From positions 286,406-350,405 of the forward strand of contig NW_022985215.1 in assembly GCF_010093535.1 (NCBI RefSeq): a stretch of DNA of 64,000 bases, in the 5' to 3' direction. The DNA is from Lindgomyces ingoldianus (lineage: Eukaryota; Ascomycota; Dothideomycetes; Pleosporales; Lindgomycetaceae). Made by a program: the position numbers and the translations under genes. Below the pieces are notes generated by a model that was not told the origin of the DNA, did no database searches, and saw only the letters and a list, made by a program, of their open reading frames with translations. Shown here one piece after another: positions 33,204 through 42,687 of the stretch. How positions within the stretch are numbered: the stretch's first letter is position 1; every line of letters begins with the position of its first letter.

Positions 33204-36200
33204 TACTTGCGCAATCTACTAGAAAAGTAATTAACTATACTATTATAATAAAATTCTACTAGCAACTAACAACTTTATGTAATAATAAAAAGAATAAGAA
33301 ATAATTCCTATTATATAAATAACTTATAAAAGACATAAGAATATTAGAGGTAACACTACAAAATAAGACTAGCCTAGAGTACTAGAATAATAAGATTAAC
33401 ATGTTAAAAGCTTTAATACGCTTATAAACTTAATTATATATAAGTTATATAATTACTAATCTATATATAATAACTTAAAAGGGCGCTACTTTTTTAAGTT
33501 TATACATAAAGGATTTTAAAAAATAAATACTATAAAACTTTTTAGCACTTAGCTGTGTGTTTAAAAGAGAGCTTATATAAGTGCTAAAAGATAAAAGAAT
33601 TACACTATAGCTAGGTAATAAAAGTACTTAAGCCTAAAAGCTATATAATATAGCATAAAAGAAAGTAATTGCACTAAAAAGGCTTTATATATAACCTTTA
33701 TTACTATATAAGGCTCTGCACAGAAGTAGACTAAACATAATGCTGCTATTAACACTAAATATACTAGCATTACCTGCTTTTACACCTTAGCTAGCACTAC
33801 ACTAATTACTATACAAACAATATATGCTACTCTACCTAACGCCTGCTCCACACTCTTAATTGTACACACTACTGCCTGCAGTAGTGTATACACTACTACT
33901 ACCACCTGCACAATCTATACTACATTATAACCTGTATAAACTTCTACTCTAGAGTGAAACTGCTAAAGAAAAACTTTTAGTAAATAAGATTATATAATTT
34001 TAAAAGGCATAAAAAAAATAATAACTATATAAGTTAACTATATAACATTTTTATAAATAAAATAAAAAATTTTATTAATTTATATTAATAGCTAAATATT
34101 TAAGAAACTTAGTATGTAAACATCTTTCTAAATATTCTAAAAGGTTAGGTAAATATGTACTATATATATAACATAGGCTCTAGATATAACTAAAAGCATT
34201 TATATAACACTTTAAGTAGTTACTTTAACACTAATGTAAACTATAGCTAGTACTAGACAGACTAGATAATAATAACTTTTACATAATGCTAATAAAAAAA
34301 CTTTAACAAAAGTTTATATAAAGTCCTTAAAATAATAATTAATAAGCTTACACTTACATAAAAAGCACTAAAAATAGAATTTTAAAAAGATGTTCTACTG
34401 CACACTGCTATTGTACAAGCCTGTTAAGAATAACTAGAACTAGAATATGCTATGTTTACTATTAAGCCCTTATGCAAAGCCTTATTTAGTAACTTATAGG
34501 CATTACTTTAAGTTACTATAAACTAAAGAGTAAACTAATACCTCTAGAAACTACTTAATGCATACTACATAGATTACTAATATAACTCTGCATAATAAGA
34601 GTTTACATAACAAGAAAAAAGCTTTCTTCTGTGTAAAAAAAGATAATGTAGAAAATCTTTATCTAAGTTTAGGCTATAATTTAGAGACAACTATATATAA
34701 ATAAAGAAGTGCTTTGTCTGCTATAAAGAAAGATATTAGTTATTAAACTACCTTTATAATAACTATACATAAGCAAAGAACTAGTACGTTGCCTTATATA
34801 AGATTTCTATAATAAAACTTTATTATATAAAGCTATTACTTTGTACATCTAAGACTTTAAAGGTTACCTTAAGAAAGAAAATAATTTACATAATATAAAA
34901 AAAATAAAATAAAAAAGTAAGAATGCTAAAAAAGCTATTAACTACCTTACCTCTGCTGCTTATTTACACTATGCAACAGAAGAGAACATCTACAGCATTA
35001 AACCTAAGAAGTATGCTAAGCAGTTTATTCTTAACAACTAATACTGTATAGTATACTAAGGCAAACTATAAAATATAGGCGTAGCAAAGATCTCTATTAT
35101 TAGCAAGTCCTAACTTAAGGCGTACATATAAGAGAACTTATATATAAAAATTAATTAAACACCTAGCTAAATAGATATTAGCTTTAAAAGCTAGACACTA
35201 AAGAGATTAATTAGTACTATACAAATCTAGAACCTAATTAGTCTAGTTACATACTACATCTTAGAGACTTTAACACTATTTCTGCTATTACTAGCAGATG
35301 CTAACTAACTTAGGGCATACTTTAACAACATTTTAAATATTATTATACATAAAGATAAAACTACTGTACTTATTATATAAAAATAAGACACATTTTTTTA
35401 AATGTTAGTAAGGAAAAATCTATGTCCTTTTTTACTAAATTAAAACTTTACCGCCTCTGCTACTAATTTAGACACCCCTGCATAAAGAGACTCTAGAAGA
35501 TGCTAACTAGCGCTAGCTATAATGTTAATGCTGCAGTGCTAGAAGAGATTAAGAAGTTCTGCCACCTCTACTAATTATACAACTAGGCCCTATAAAGATT
35601 TAAGTTTACAATTAAAGATAACACCTACTTTAACTATAAAGTTATTATTAATGTTGTATAAATTAATAATAAAGATGTTTTACATGTTATTAATGTAGAC
35701 ACATTATTTTAGGCTGCTACATTCTTAAAATCTATGTCTGCATAAGATACCTAGGATGCACTGTGCAAATGCTAGATTAACACTAAATTAGGCTTTTTAA
35801 TTATTAGTCCTAACTAACTACCTCTCTGTCTAGATAGAAGCATCTGTGGACTAGCTAGATCCTATGCGTAAAGATGCCTTAGACTAACTAGACTAACAAC
35901 ACTTTTATATAAAGCCTATTTCTTTTTATTTTGTTTTTTTTTATATTATACACACTTATCTTTCTTATTATAAGGATCTGTCACTGCTAGCACTATATAA
36001 AAAAGAAAAGAGCTAGAGGATTGTATAGCAAGGCTTAGAAAGTAAAGAATAAAGAAAAGAAAAGCTATTTACATAGCGCAACTAGCCTATCCTAACGCAC
36101 AGCATTACTAGGGGCAAGTCCTAATAAATAGGGTAGAGTAAAGGCAAAACGTAATTAGATAGACCTACACAGACAGAAGAAAGGTAACGCGTATAAAAGG

Positions 36201-36231
36201 TAACTCTTTAGACAAAAAGAAAAGTTGCTAG
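33204..36231 (+). pseudogene. Copia-1 copy 1, gag, protease and integrase N-part; RT and RNase H largely deleted
   Basis: Plus strand. Zinc knuckle region K-K-C-F-V-C-Y-K-E at 34703-34760, as in fungal Copia gags. Protease-flanking block near 35245-35400 (V-T-Y-x-I-L-E-T-x-T then L-L-L-A-D-A and A-Y-F-N-N-I). Integrase zinc region near 35480-35590 (C-H-L-Y). Integrase core start near 35600-35780 (I-N-V-D-T-L-F). Downstream of the deletion join at 35779-35783 only the end of pol and the 3' untranslated part remain. TAA/TAG stops throughout. Confidence 0.85.
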
Positions 36232-36511
36232 TGTCTATACACAGCAGCAGTGTTATAGTCTAGATATAAGTAATTACGCATAAGTAAGACTATATATCTA
36301 TGTTACATAATGCTTGTGCGTGAACCTTTGTGCGTAAACATCTAGATATCCCCCTTTTTCTCTGTATAGAAGAAAGATAAGAGTAATAGAACTAGAAACA
36401 TGTTACTCTTACCTTACCTACTTTATACGCTGTGCACACTGTACACCACTCTTACTCTTGCTACTTAAGTGCTTATACTATAAGCAGCTAGCTGTCGGAG
36501 CCTATTTAACA
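36232..36511 (+). repeat. Copia-1 copy 1, 3' LTR (280 bp)
   Basis: Starts TGTCTATACACAGCAG (RIPed inner edge) and ends GCTGTCGGAGCCTATTTAACA (lightly mutated outer edge), the mirror image of the 5' LTR pattern. Confidence 0.93.
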
Positions 36512-36516
36512 CTAGA

Positions 36517-38019
36517 ACTATTTAGAGAGTTTTTAGGCTAAAGTGCCTAGCGTTTTATTATTAAAAGAGAATTATTTCTCTCTTTTTTTAATGTTTATAA
36601 TATATCCTTAGATCTAAGTTTCTTCTTTATATTTTTTAAAGATTACAAGGTCCTGCAACACTTAATTAAGGCTACTAAAGTTTATAATAACTACTTTTTA
36701 ATATAGTTTAGGGTAGTTTCTTAAAAAATAGTTTCTTTTATATTACTAGCAAAGTCTATTATTTAATCTTTTTAATATTTCTTTATCTATAAGGCTATGT
36801 TTAGCAGTAATAGTTTTTATTATTATAGTAGTATTTGTATTCTTCTTCTTTTAAAAGTCTAGGTAGTTTTAGCAGAAATGTTCTACTTTTCTACAGTTTA
36901 GGTAGGCCTTATCCTCTAGCTATTTCTATTACTCTTTAGTTAAAGGCAGCCTATTATATCTAGAGGCCTAGCTTTTCTTTAAGGGGTAGCTTTATGTATA
37001 TTTTATGTAACTAAGGTCTATTAGTTCTTTATTATAATAAAAGGCTTCTCTTTTCTTTAGAACAAACTTAGGTTTCTAGAGGGCTGCTCTGCGCTATTTT
37101 TCTCTTTTATGTTTTTTATACTTCTTATTATAAAGTATTACTTTTATAATAAAATCTTTAAGAGTAGTTAGTTTTCTATTATGTGTAAATTTATCTTTTA
37201 TTATATTTTTTAAGCTGTTATAGAACATTTAGCAGAGTGCTTTTTAGTCTGTCTATCTATAGATAGCTAGATGCTTCCTAAAACGCGCTGCATAGTACTA
37301 GGCTATTTCTTTTTCTTATTTTAGAGTGTCTAGCTTGTTAGCTGCAATCTTTTATTTATCTATAGTTTTATAGATAGCTATTAGAGCTTTTTTAAAAGCT
37401 TCTACACTACTAAATATTTCTTTAGTCTTAGGATTTAGTATAGTGCTGTTTGCTCTAAAGTCTATCTAGTTATCTGCGTGCAGTTAGAACTAGATTATAA
37501 AAGGTTCTTTTAAGTGTAGTCCTATTTAGAATATTATTTCTGCATTAGTTTAGAATGCTTCTCTATTCTATTACATATAAAGGTAGCATCTAGTAAAAAA
37601 GAGGTAAAGGTTCTTAAGTAATTCTCTAAAAGGCTTTAGAAGGGCTAGTCTTAAAGTCTTCTTAGCTATAATGCTTACTTTTTTAGTTAATATGTTCTAA
37701 AGTTTAGCTAACTTTACTTGTAGTGTATGTATTTAATTTATAGAGTTTATAGCTGTTTAGGGATTTATAAAGTTAATTATTAAATTTAGCTACTTTTTAA
37801 CATAAGTTTTTTACTTCTTTATAAAGACTAACTAGCCTATTAATCTTATTACTAATCTATTAAAGTTTCTTAATGTTATCCTAGATGCTGTTTATCTATT
37901 CTACTAGAACTTCTTTATTAGCTGTTAGAACTTCTAATAATCTTAATAGAGCTATGTAAGCTATGTTAGAATTAAGGTTATGTTAAGTAGTTATACTTTT
38001 CAAGAGGTGTAGTGTTTAA
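36517..38019 (-). pseudogene. Gypsy-2 copy 2, gag part
   Basis: Corresponds to about 20040-21531 of copy 1. Minus-strand gag with the zinc-knuckle region near 36880-36960. Ends next to the 5' LTR with the sequence expected for the primer-binding side (TTAAACACTAC in minus sense). Confidence 0.85.
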
Positions 38020-38607
38020 TGTTATAATCCTTACTTTAGAAAGCACTTAGGTTAATGTTGTTCCTAGGAAGTAGAACAGAGAGTAGAGGCTAACAGCAGG
38101 GTGTACAGTCCTACGTAATAGCTAACAGGCTAATAGAGTTAGGTAGAGTAACTAGATTGTAGTTTATCTCTATAGCAGCAGTATAGTAGCTAGGTTAAAC
38201 AGTCCTGTTAGATAGAATTAGAGGTATATATGTTGCAAGATATATAAATAGTATTATAGCTCTTTAAAAAGCTAGAATGCTACTTAGTCTATGTAAAAAA
38301 TAAACTAAACATTGAACACACTTTTTAAAGGTTATTTAAAGTTAGAACTATATACATATCTAGTAGTGCTAAGAACAAGTTAGTTAAGTTTAAGTAAGCT
38401 TACTATATAGTGAGCTTGTCTAACTTACTTAGACTTGCTCTTTTCCTTAGCATTCGTTCTTATTAGACAATGCACTCTTCTGTAGCCATAGGCAGTTGTG
38501 CTGCCTCCGCATCTTCTGGTTGGTCTATAAACAAGCTCTGCTCCAACCTAGCTAGATTGTAGAGTACTTCGGGTGGAGTTACGTTGGTCTAACCATAGAC
38601 TGTAACA
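38020..38607 (-). repeat. Gypsy-2 copy 2, 5' LTR (588 bp)
   Basis: TGTTATAATCC to GACTGTAACA. The outer right about 150 bases keep C-rich sequence (CTGCCTCCGCATCTTCTGG) that is more mutated in the 3' LTR. Followed by AAAGC. Confidence 0.93.
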
Positions 38608-38612
38608 AAAGC

Positions 38613-38681
38613 ACAGGTTATATAACCTCTAAACAGGTTAGGTGAGGCTATACTAGCCTGTTCTAGGACATCCGGCTTACA
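38613..38681 (-). repeat. H-family LTR copy 1, right part
   Basis: Continues 24766-24896 after Gypsy-2 copy 2. Contains the palindrome AGGTTATATAACCT and ends ACATCCGGCTTACA (start TGTAAGCCGG in minus sense). Confidence 0.85.
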
Positions 38682-39424
38682 CTAGCCTTACGCTACGCAT
38701 ATCTACTAAGACTGCCTATTATACACTTGAGAAATTTAATCTTACTAACTTTTGCTGCAAGCGCAGACCTAAGATTAACTGCGCTAGAGCAAGCAGAAGG
38801 CGCGCGTGGGACAAGGCATAGCAGTGCTTTAACTAGAAGAGACAGACAATGCGCTTCTCTAACAAGTGCTCTATTAAAAAAAGGCTCTAGCACTAACTAG
38901 AAGTAGTGCTTTTGCTATCCTAGAGAGAAGTAGAAGCATAAGATAATAGAGGAGCGTTCTACAGCTTAGCAGCCTCGGCAGATGGTGTAGGCGTCTATCT
39001 AGATTAATTGCAGACAGAGGGTATACTAGAGCCCCCTTGTGATTATAAAGAGAGACCTAGTGTCACAGTTATGTTACAGCTATCCAACCCCTGAGTACCC
39101 TAAGGGCTTGGCACAGGGTATACAGGCTCCTCGGCCTCTGTCCCTCTGCCTTCGACCCTAAGGTTTACTCTCGTTACACCCCCCTATCCTGCATTCCCTC
39201 TCTGTGACCTGTGTTTCCTGCTCAATACCTCTCACACCCTGCTGCTCCCTACTACAGCTACTCAGCTAAGAGCTACATCTAAGCGCTTAAGGAAGGTCTC
39301 CTGTGTAACTACTAGAGAGGAGATCTATTCTAGCAGGATAACACGCGCATACACACACCAAGAGCGACGCGCGAATAGTTGCAGAGGCACTATATTAATG
39401 TTGTTAACTTCCCCCCCTACTCTC
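38682..39424. other. Lightly mutated island, unassigned
   Basis: 743 bp with normal CpG and CpA content in contrast to both sides, for example the stretch 39090-39260. A 66-codon minus-strand frame (38693-38893) has no recognisable motif. No LTR ends with matching flanks and no partner in the window. It could be a fragment of single-copy host DNA or the edge of a low-copy element. Confidence 0.55.
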
Positions 39425-39686
39425 TGTTACAATCCTTGCTCCGTGTTAGGAGCACGCAGGCCGGGGAGGTTTGCAATGGGGAGGGGAGCGACAGCCGGAT
39501 GTAAGGTCCTTCGTCTGCTCAGGTATAGAGTATAGAAGGACGGCCGGATCGTGGTTTGCCCTTAGTTACAGCTGTATAGAGGCTTGGTCAAACGGTTCCG
39601 TAGAACAGGACGGGAGGTATATACGTGGCTAGATATACAAATAGTATTAGAGCTCTTTAAAAAGCTTAATACTAACTTAGTCTATG
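39425..39686 (-). repeat. LTR fragment J of the Gypsy-2/Gypsy-3 superfamily
   Basis: Starts TGTTACAATCCTTGCTCCG and follows Gypsy-2/3 LTRs in order (GTCCTTCGTC, GATCGTGGTTTGCC, GAGGTATATA), then is broken at TTAGTCTATG by element I. Little RIP. The remaining part of this LTR is not found in the window. Confidence 0.8.
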
Positions 39687-39995
39687 TGTTACAGTTAACT
39701 TAGACATGCCTCGGACTCTCCCTAGAGAGCTCTTAGCCTAGCCTCAGGCACATGACGTCCTGTCACGTGCCCTAGCATATATAAATATATCCTTCTACAA
39801 ACTCTTAAGTCTTCTAAAGAATTTGTCTATTAATACTATTCTATACTCTCTTCTACGCTTTACGCTTTCTACTTTATAGTGCTTTTATAATTTAAATCCT
39901 TTATACTCTTCTATAAAGATGTAGTTAGTTTAAAAAATAAAAGGCTACTTTTACTACTACTTCTTAAGCTTTACCTTAATTAAAGAGCTATAACA
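39687..39995 (+). repeat. Probable 5' LTR of element I
   Basis: Begins TGTTACAGTTAACTTAGAC exactly where LTR J is broken. Has a compact promoter: TGACGT at 39753-39758, CACGTG at 39764-39769 and TATATAAATA at 39778-39787. A possible TG...CA end is CTATAACA at 39995, followed within a few bases by ATAGCTAATAGC, which would be ATGGCTAACAGC before RIP. There is no second LTR in the window, so the end is tentative. Confidence 0.55.
39753..39787 (+). promoter_or_regulatory. CRE-like, E-box and TATA cluster in element I LTR
   Basis: TGACGT, CACGTG and TATATAAATA within 35 bp, in the normal order for a polymerase II promoter and surviving RIP. Binding factors are not inferable from sequence. Confidence 0.5.
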
Positions 39996-42085
39996 ATAAT
40001 AGCTAATAGCAGTTGCACACGCAAAAGCAAGGCTACAGCTACTACCCCTTCTAAGGCTGTTCTAAAGACGCTCTATAACAACTCTAGTGCTTAACTCTTT
40101 AAGCACCTTATGTCTTAGCGCCTTAACTAAATTTTACTAGATTAGCAAGCATAAAAGTAAAACATAAAAAAATCAAGTTTTTAAGTTAAAAAATAAGCAA
40201 AACTTTAAAAACTATTAAAAATATAGTTAAACTAAACTTAAACACTTTTTAAGTTATACTAAATAAAAATTAATTAACTCTTTTATTATACTAAGCCTTC
40301 TAAGTTTTAGAACTTTAAGGACTACTAGTTAGCTTTTTATAGGCTACTTATAGTAACTATTAGTAATAGGAGTAAACATAATATGCTGTAGTACTTTTTT
40401 AAAGTAGGCTTAAACTAGCTCTACTACTATTTTAATGCAACCTTTAACAAATAAAGTATTTATATAATTACTTTTTATAAAAGCTTTTTAACTTAAATGT
40501 AAGGCTAGATGTTCTAGAACAGGCTAGTATAGCCTTATCTAACCTGTTTAGAGGTTATATAACCTGTGCTTTGTATATAAGCATAAATCCTAACAAGCAA
40601 GGCTTGGCAGCGATCTGTCTCTCTTACAATACACTTCTATCTTTCTCTAAAAGCTTGCTCTTAGTGCTATCCGTGCTACCTACTATCCTATCTTTACATT
40701 AAAGCTAAAAAAAAGTTTAAAAGCTAAAATTAGTTAAGGTTATAAATAAGCTTAAATTACTTTTATAACTTTTAGCTTATCTTTTAAAAGTACTCTAGAT
40801 TAACTTTAATTTTAAGCTAGCTTAAATAAAATCATAAGTTAGCTATTTAAAATTAAGGCTTTTTTAAAGCTTAGCTTTTTAAAAAAGCTTTTAACTTTAT
40901 AGTAAATAAACACTTAAGTAAAAAATATAAATAGTATTAAAAAATATATAGACTTTTTAAATAACTTTACTACTTAAACTTAATAATTAATTAACTAGAT
41001 TTAGTTTAAAGTCTATAAAAACCTAATTAGTTATACTATTAATAAAGGCACTATTAAAACGTAGGCTTAGCTTTAAACTAAAGTATATAAGCTTACTTAA
41101 GATTCTTTTTTAATATAATATAAAAACTACTGTTACTTTTAGAACATAGAGTAGAAAGTAAGTAATATATTTAACAGTTTTATTACTTAGCTATTTTAGT
41201 AAAAAAGCTTTTTAATATACACTTTTTTTTTAAATTCTTAATAAAAAAAATTTTTATAAAATTAAAATCACTTTTAGATAAAGCTACTTTTTAGAATTTA
41301 TTTAAAAAGAAATATAGTATAATAGCTTACTTAAGTTTATAAACACTTAGCTAAAGTTTAAGTACGCGATATATAATACTAAAACTATTACTTGCCCTAA
41401 GTAAGCTTGAATAACACTCTAAGCTAGTTCTAAAAACACTTTAAACTAGAAAAAAAAAGTAGTCTTACTTTACTTTAAACTCTTAATAGTAGTAGAAAAA
41501 TAAAGAATAAGACTAAACGCTTATAAGCTAATTAATAGGTAACTAATAGTTAGTATAAAAGACGAATACTACTATAATAACATCTTAACAGACCTCTAGT
41601 AAATATAAGCTTTACTAAAAAAACTAATTTAACTAAAAAAATAATAATAGCATAAAAAAAAGCCTTAGTTATAAATGTTACACACTTATAACTAGAGCTT
41701 AAATTAAATTATAAATAGCTTAAACTTTTTAATAGTAAAATAACTATTTTTTATTACTTTTATAACATGAGTGCTAAATTAAACCTAATAAACACTAGTA
41801 TTATTTAGGCATATAGCCTCTTATATAAGCACTACTATAAAAAGCCTAATATAAGCTTTATTAATAATTACTAATTATAGTTAAGATTACTATATAATCT
41901 TTTTTATCTATATAAATAGTAGAGATACTAACAAAAAAGTTAGCTTTTAAAAATTTTAGTTAGCTAAATTTTTAAGTTATAACTTAATTTTAAAAATAAT
42001 ATATTTAAGTAGTAAAAAGTAATAATAGTAGAATTTAGTTAGTATTTGCTAAAAAGCCTTTAAAAAACTTTAGTTTTAAAAAAAC
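39996..42085 (+). pseudogene. Element I interior, probable gag remnant
   Basis: RIPed plus-strand sequence between the presumed LTR and the Gypsy-2 copy 3 insertion, interrupted by solo LTR H copy 2 (40498-40698). The first codons after 39999 read (M)A-N-S-S-C-T-R-K-S-K-A-T-A-T-T-P-S-K-A. The rest is low in recognisable motifs and rich in Lys, Asn, Leu and Gln or stop. No RT or integrase motif, which fits an N-terminal gag. Truncated on the right by Gypsy-2 copy 3; its continuation is not in the window. Confidence 0.45.
40498..40698 (+). repeat. H-family solo LTR copy 2 (201 bp)
   Basis: Starts TGTAAGGCTAGATG and ends ATCTTTACA, with a perfect 5-bp target duplication TTAAA (40493-40497 and 40699-40703). 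Contains palindromes GTTCTAGAAC, AGGCTA-GTA-TAGCCT and AGGTTATATAACCT (40552-40565), then TATATAAGC. A clean solo LTR left by LTR-LTR recombination. Confidence 0.9.
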
Positions 42086-42687
42086 TATTACAATCCTTGC
42101 TTTGTAGAAGCACTTAGGTTAATGTTATTCCTAGGGGAGAAGTAGGACGGGTGGTAGGGGCCAACGGCAGGGTGTACAGTCCTACGTAGAGGCTATTAGG
42201 CTACTGGAGGAGGGAAGAGAGACTGGATCGTGGTTTGCCCTATGTGCGGCAGTATAGTAGCTAGGTTAAACAGTCCTGTTAGACAGAGTTAGAGGTATAT
42301 ATAGTGTAAGATATATAAATAGTATTACAGCTTTTTAGAAAGCTAAATGCTACTTAGTCTATGTAAAGAATAAACTAAATGTTAAACACACCTTCTAAAG
42401 GCTGTTTAATAGAGGGACTATTTACATATATAGAGGATGCTAAGGCGAGTTTAGGTAAGTTTCTTAAGTTAGCTGCTCTGCTAACTTGTCTTAACTTGCC
42501 TAACTTACTAAGATTTATTAAGATCTGCGTACTGTTTCCCTATTAGACAACACACTCCTCTATTACTGTAGGCAGCTGCGCTGCCTCTATGTCCTCTAAC
42601 TAGTTTACAAGCAAGCCCTGCTCTAATCTAAACAGATTGTAGAGCACTACAGGTAGAGTTACGCTAGTCTAACTATAGACTGTAACA
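42086..42687 (-). repeat. Gypsy-2 copy 3, 3' LTR (602 bp)
   Basis: First bases TATTACAATCC (G-to-A in the terminal TG), end GACTGTAACA. The Gypsy-2 LTRs vary around ACATG(T/C)-GCTAAGG with short direct repeats. Confidence 0.92.

Larger units (their letters stand above)
32525..36511 (+). mobile_element. Copia-1 copy 1, Ty1/Copia retrotransposon lacking RT (3,987 bp)
   Basis: Perfect 5-bp target duplication CTAGA (32520-32524 and 36512-36516). Two 280-bp LTRs (TGTCTGTACG...TTTAACA). Plus-strand coding. Compared with copy 2 it lacks about 2.4 kb of pol; the join is at AACAC (35779-35783), which is present at both edges of the deleted part in copy 2. A purine run AAAAAGAAAAG before the right LTR fits a polypurine tract. 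Non-autonomous unless complemented, and also RIPed. Confidence 0.93.
24897..38607 (-). mobile_element. Gypsy-2 copy 2, Ty3/Gypsy retrotransposon with three nested insertions
   Basis: Perfect target duplication AAAGC (24892-24896 and 38608-38612). LTRs at 24897-25483 and 38020-38607. Minus-strand coding as in copy 1. Nested inside are a 127-bp solo LTR (28575-28701), Fot-B copy 2 (28769-30672) and Copia-1 copy 1 (32525-36511). Removing them gives about 7.7 kb, the length of copy 1. The element itself disrupts an H-family LTR. Confidence 0.94.

Noticed and set aside
24766..38681. H-family LTR copy 1 as a solo LTR with target duplication
   Set aside because: After removing Gypsy-2 copy 2 the flanks are TTAAA and CTAGC, which do not match. 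It may be an end of a larger or rearranged element.
39072..39178. Possible 107-bp solo LTR starting TGTTACAGC and ending CTCGTTACA
   Set aside because: Flanking 5-mers (AGTTA and CCCCC) do not match and there is no second copy in the window.
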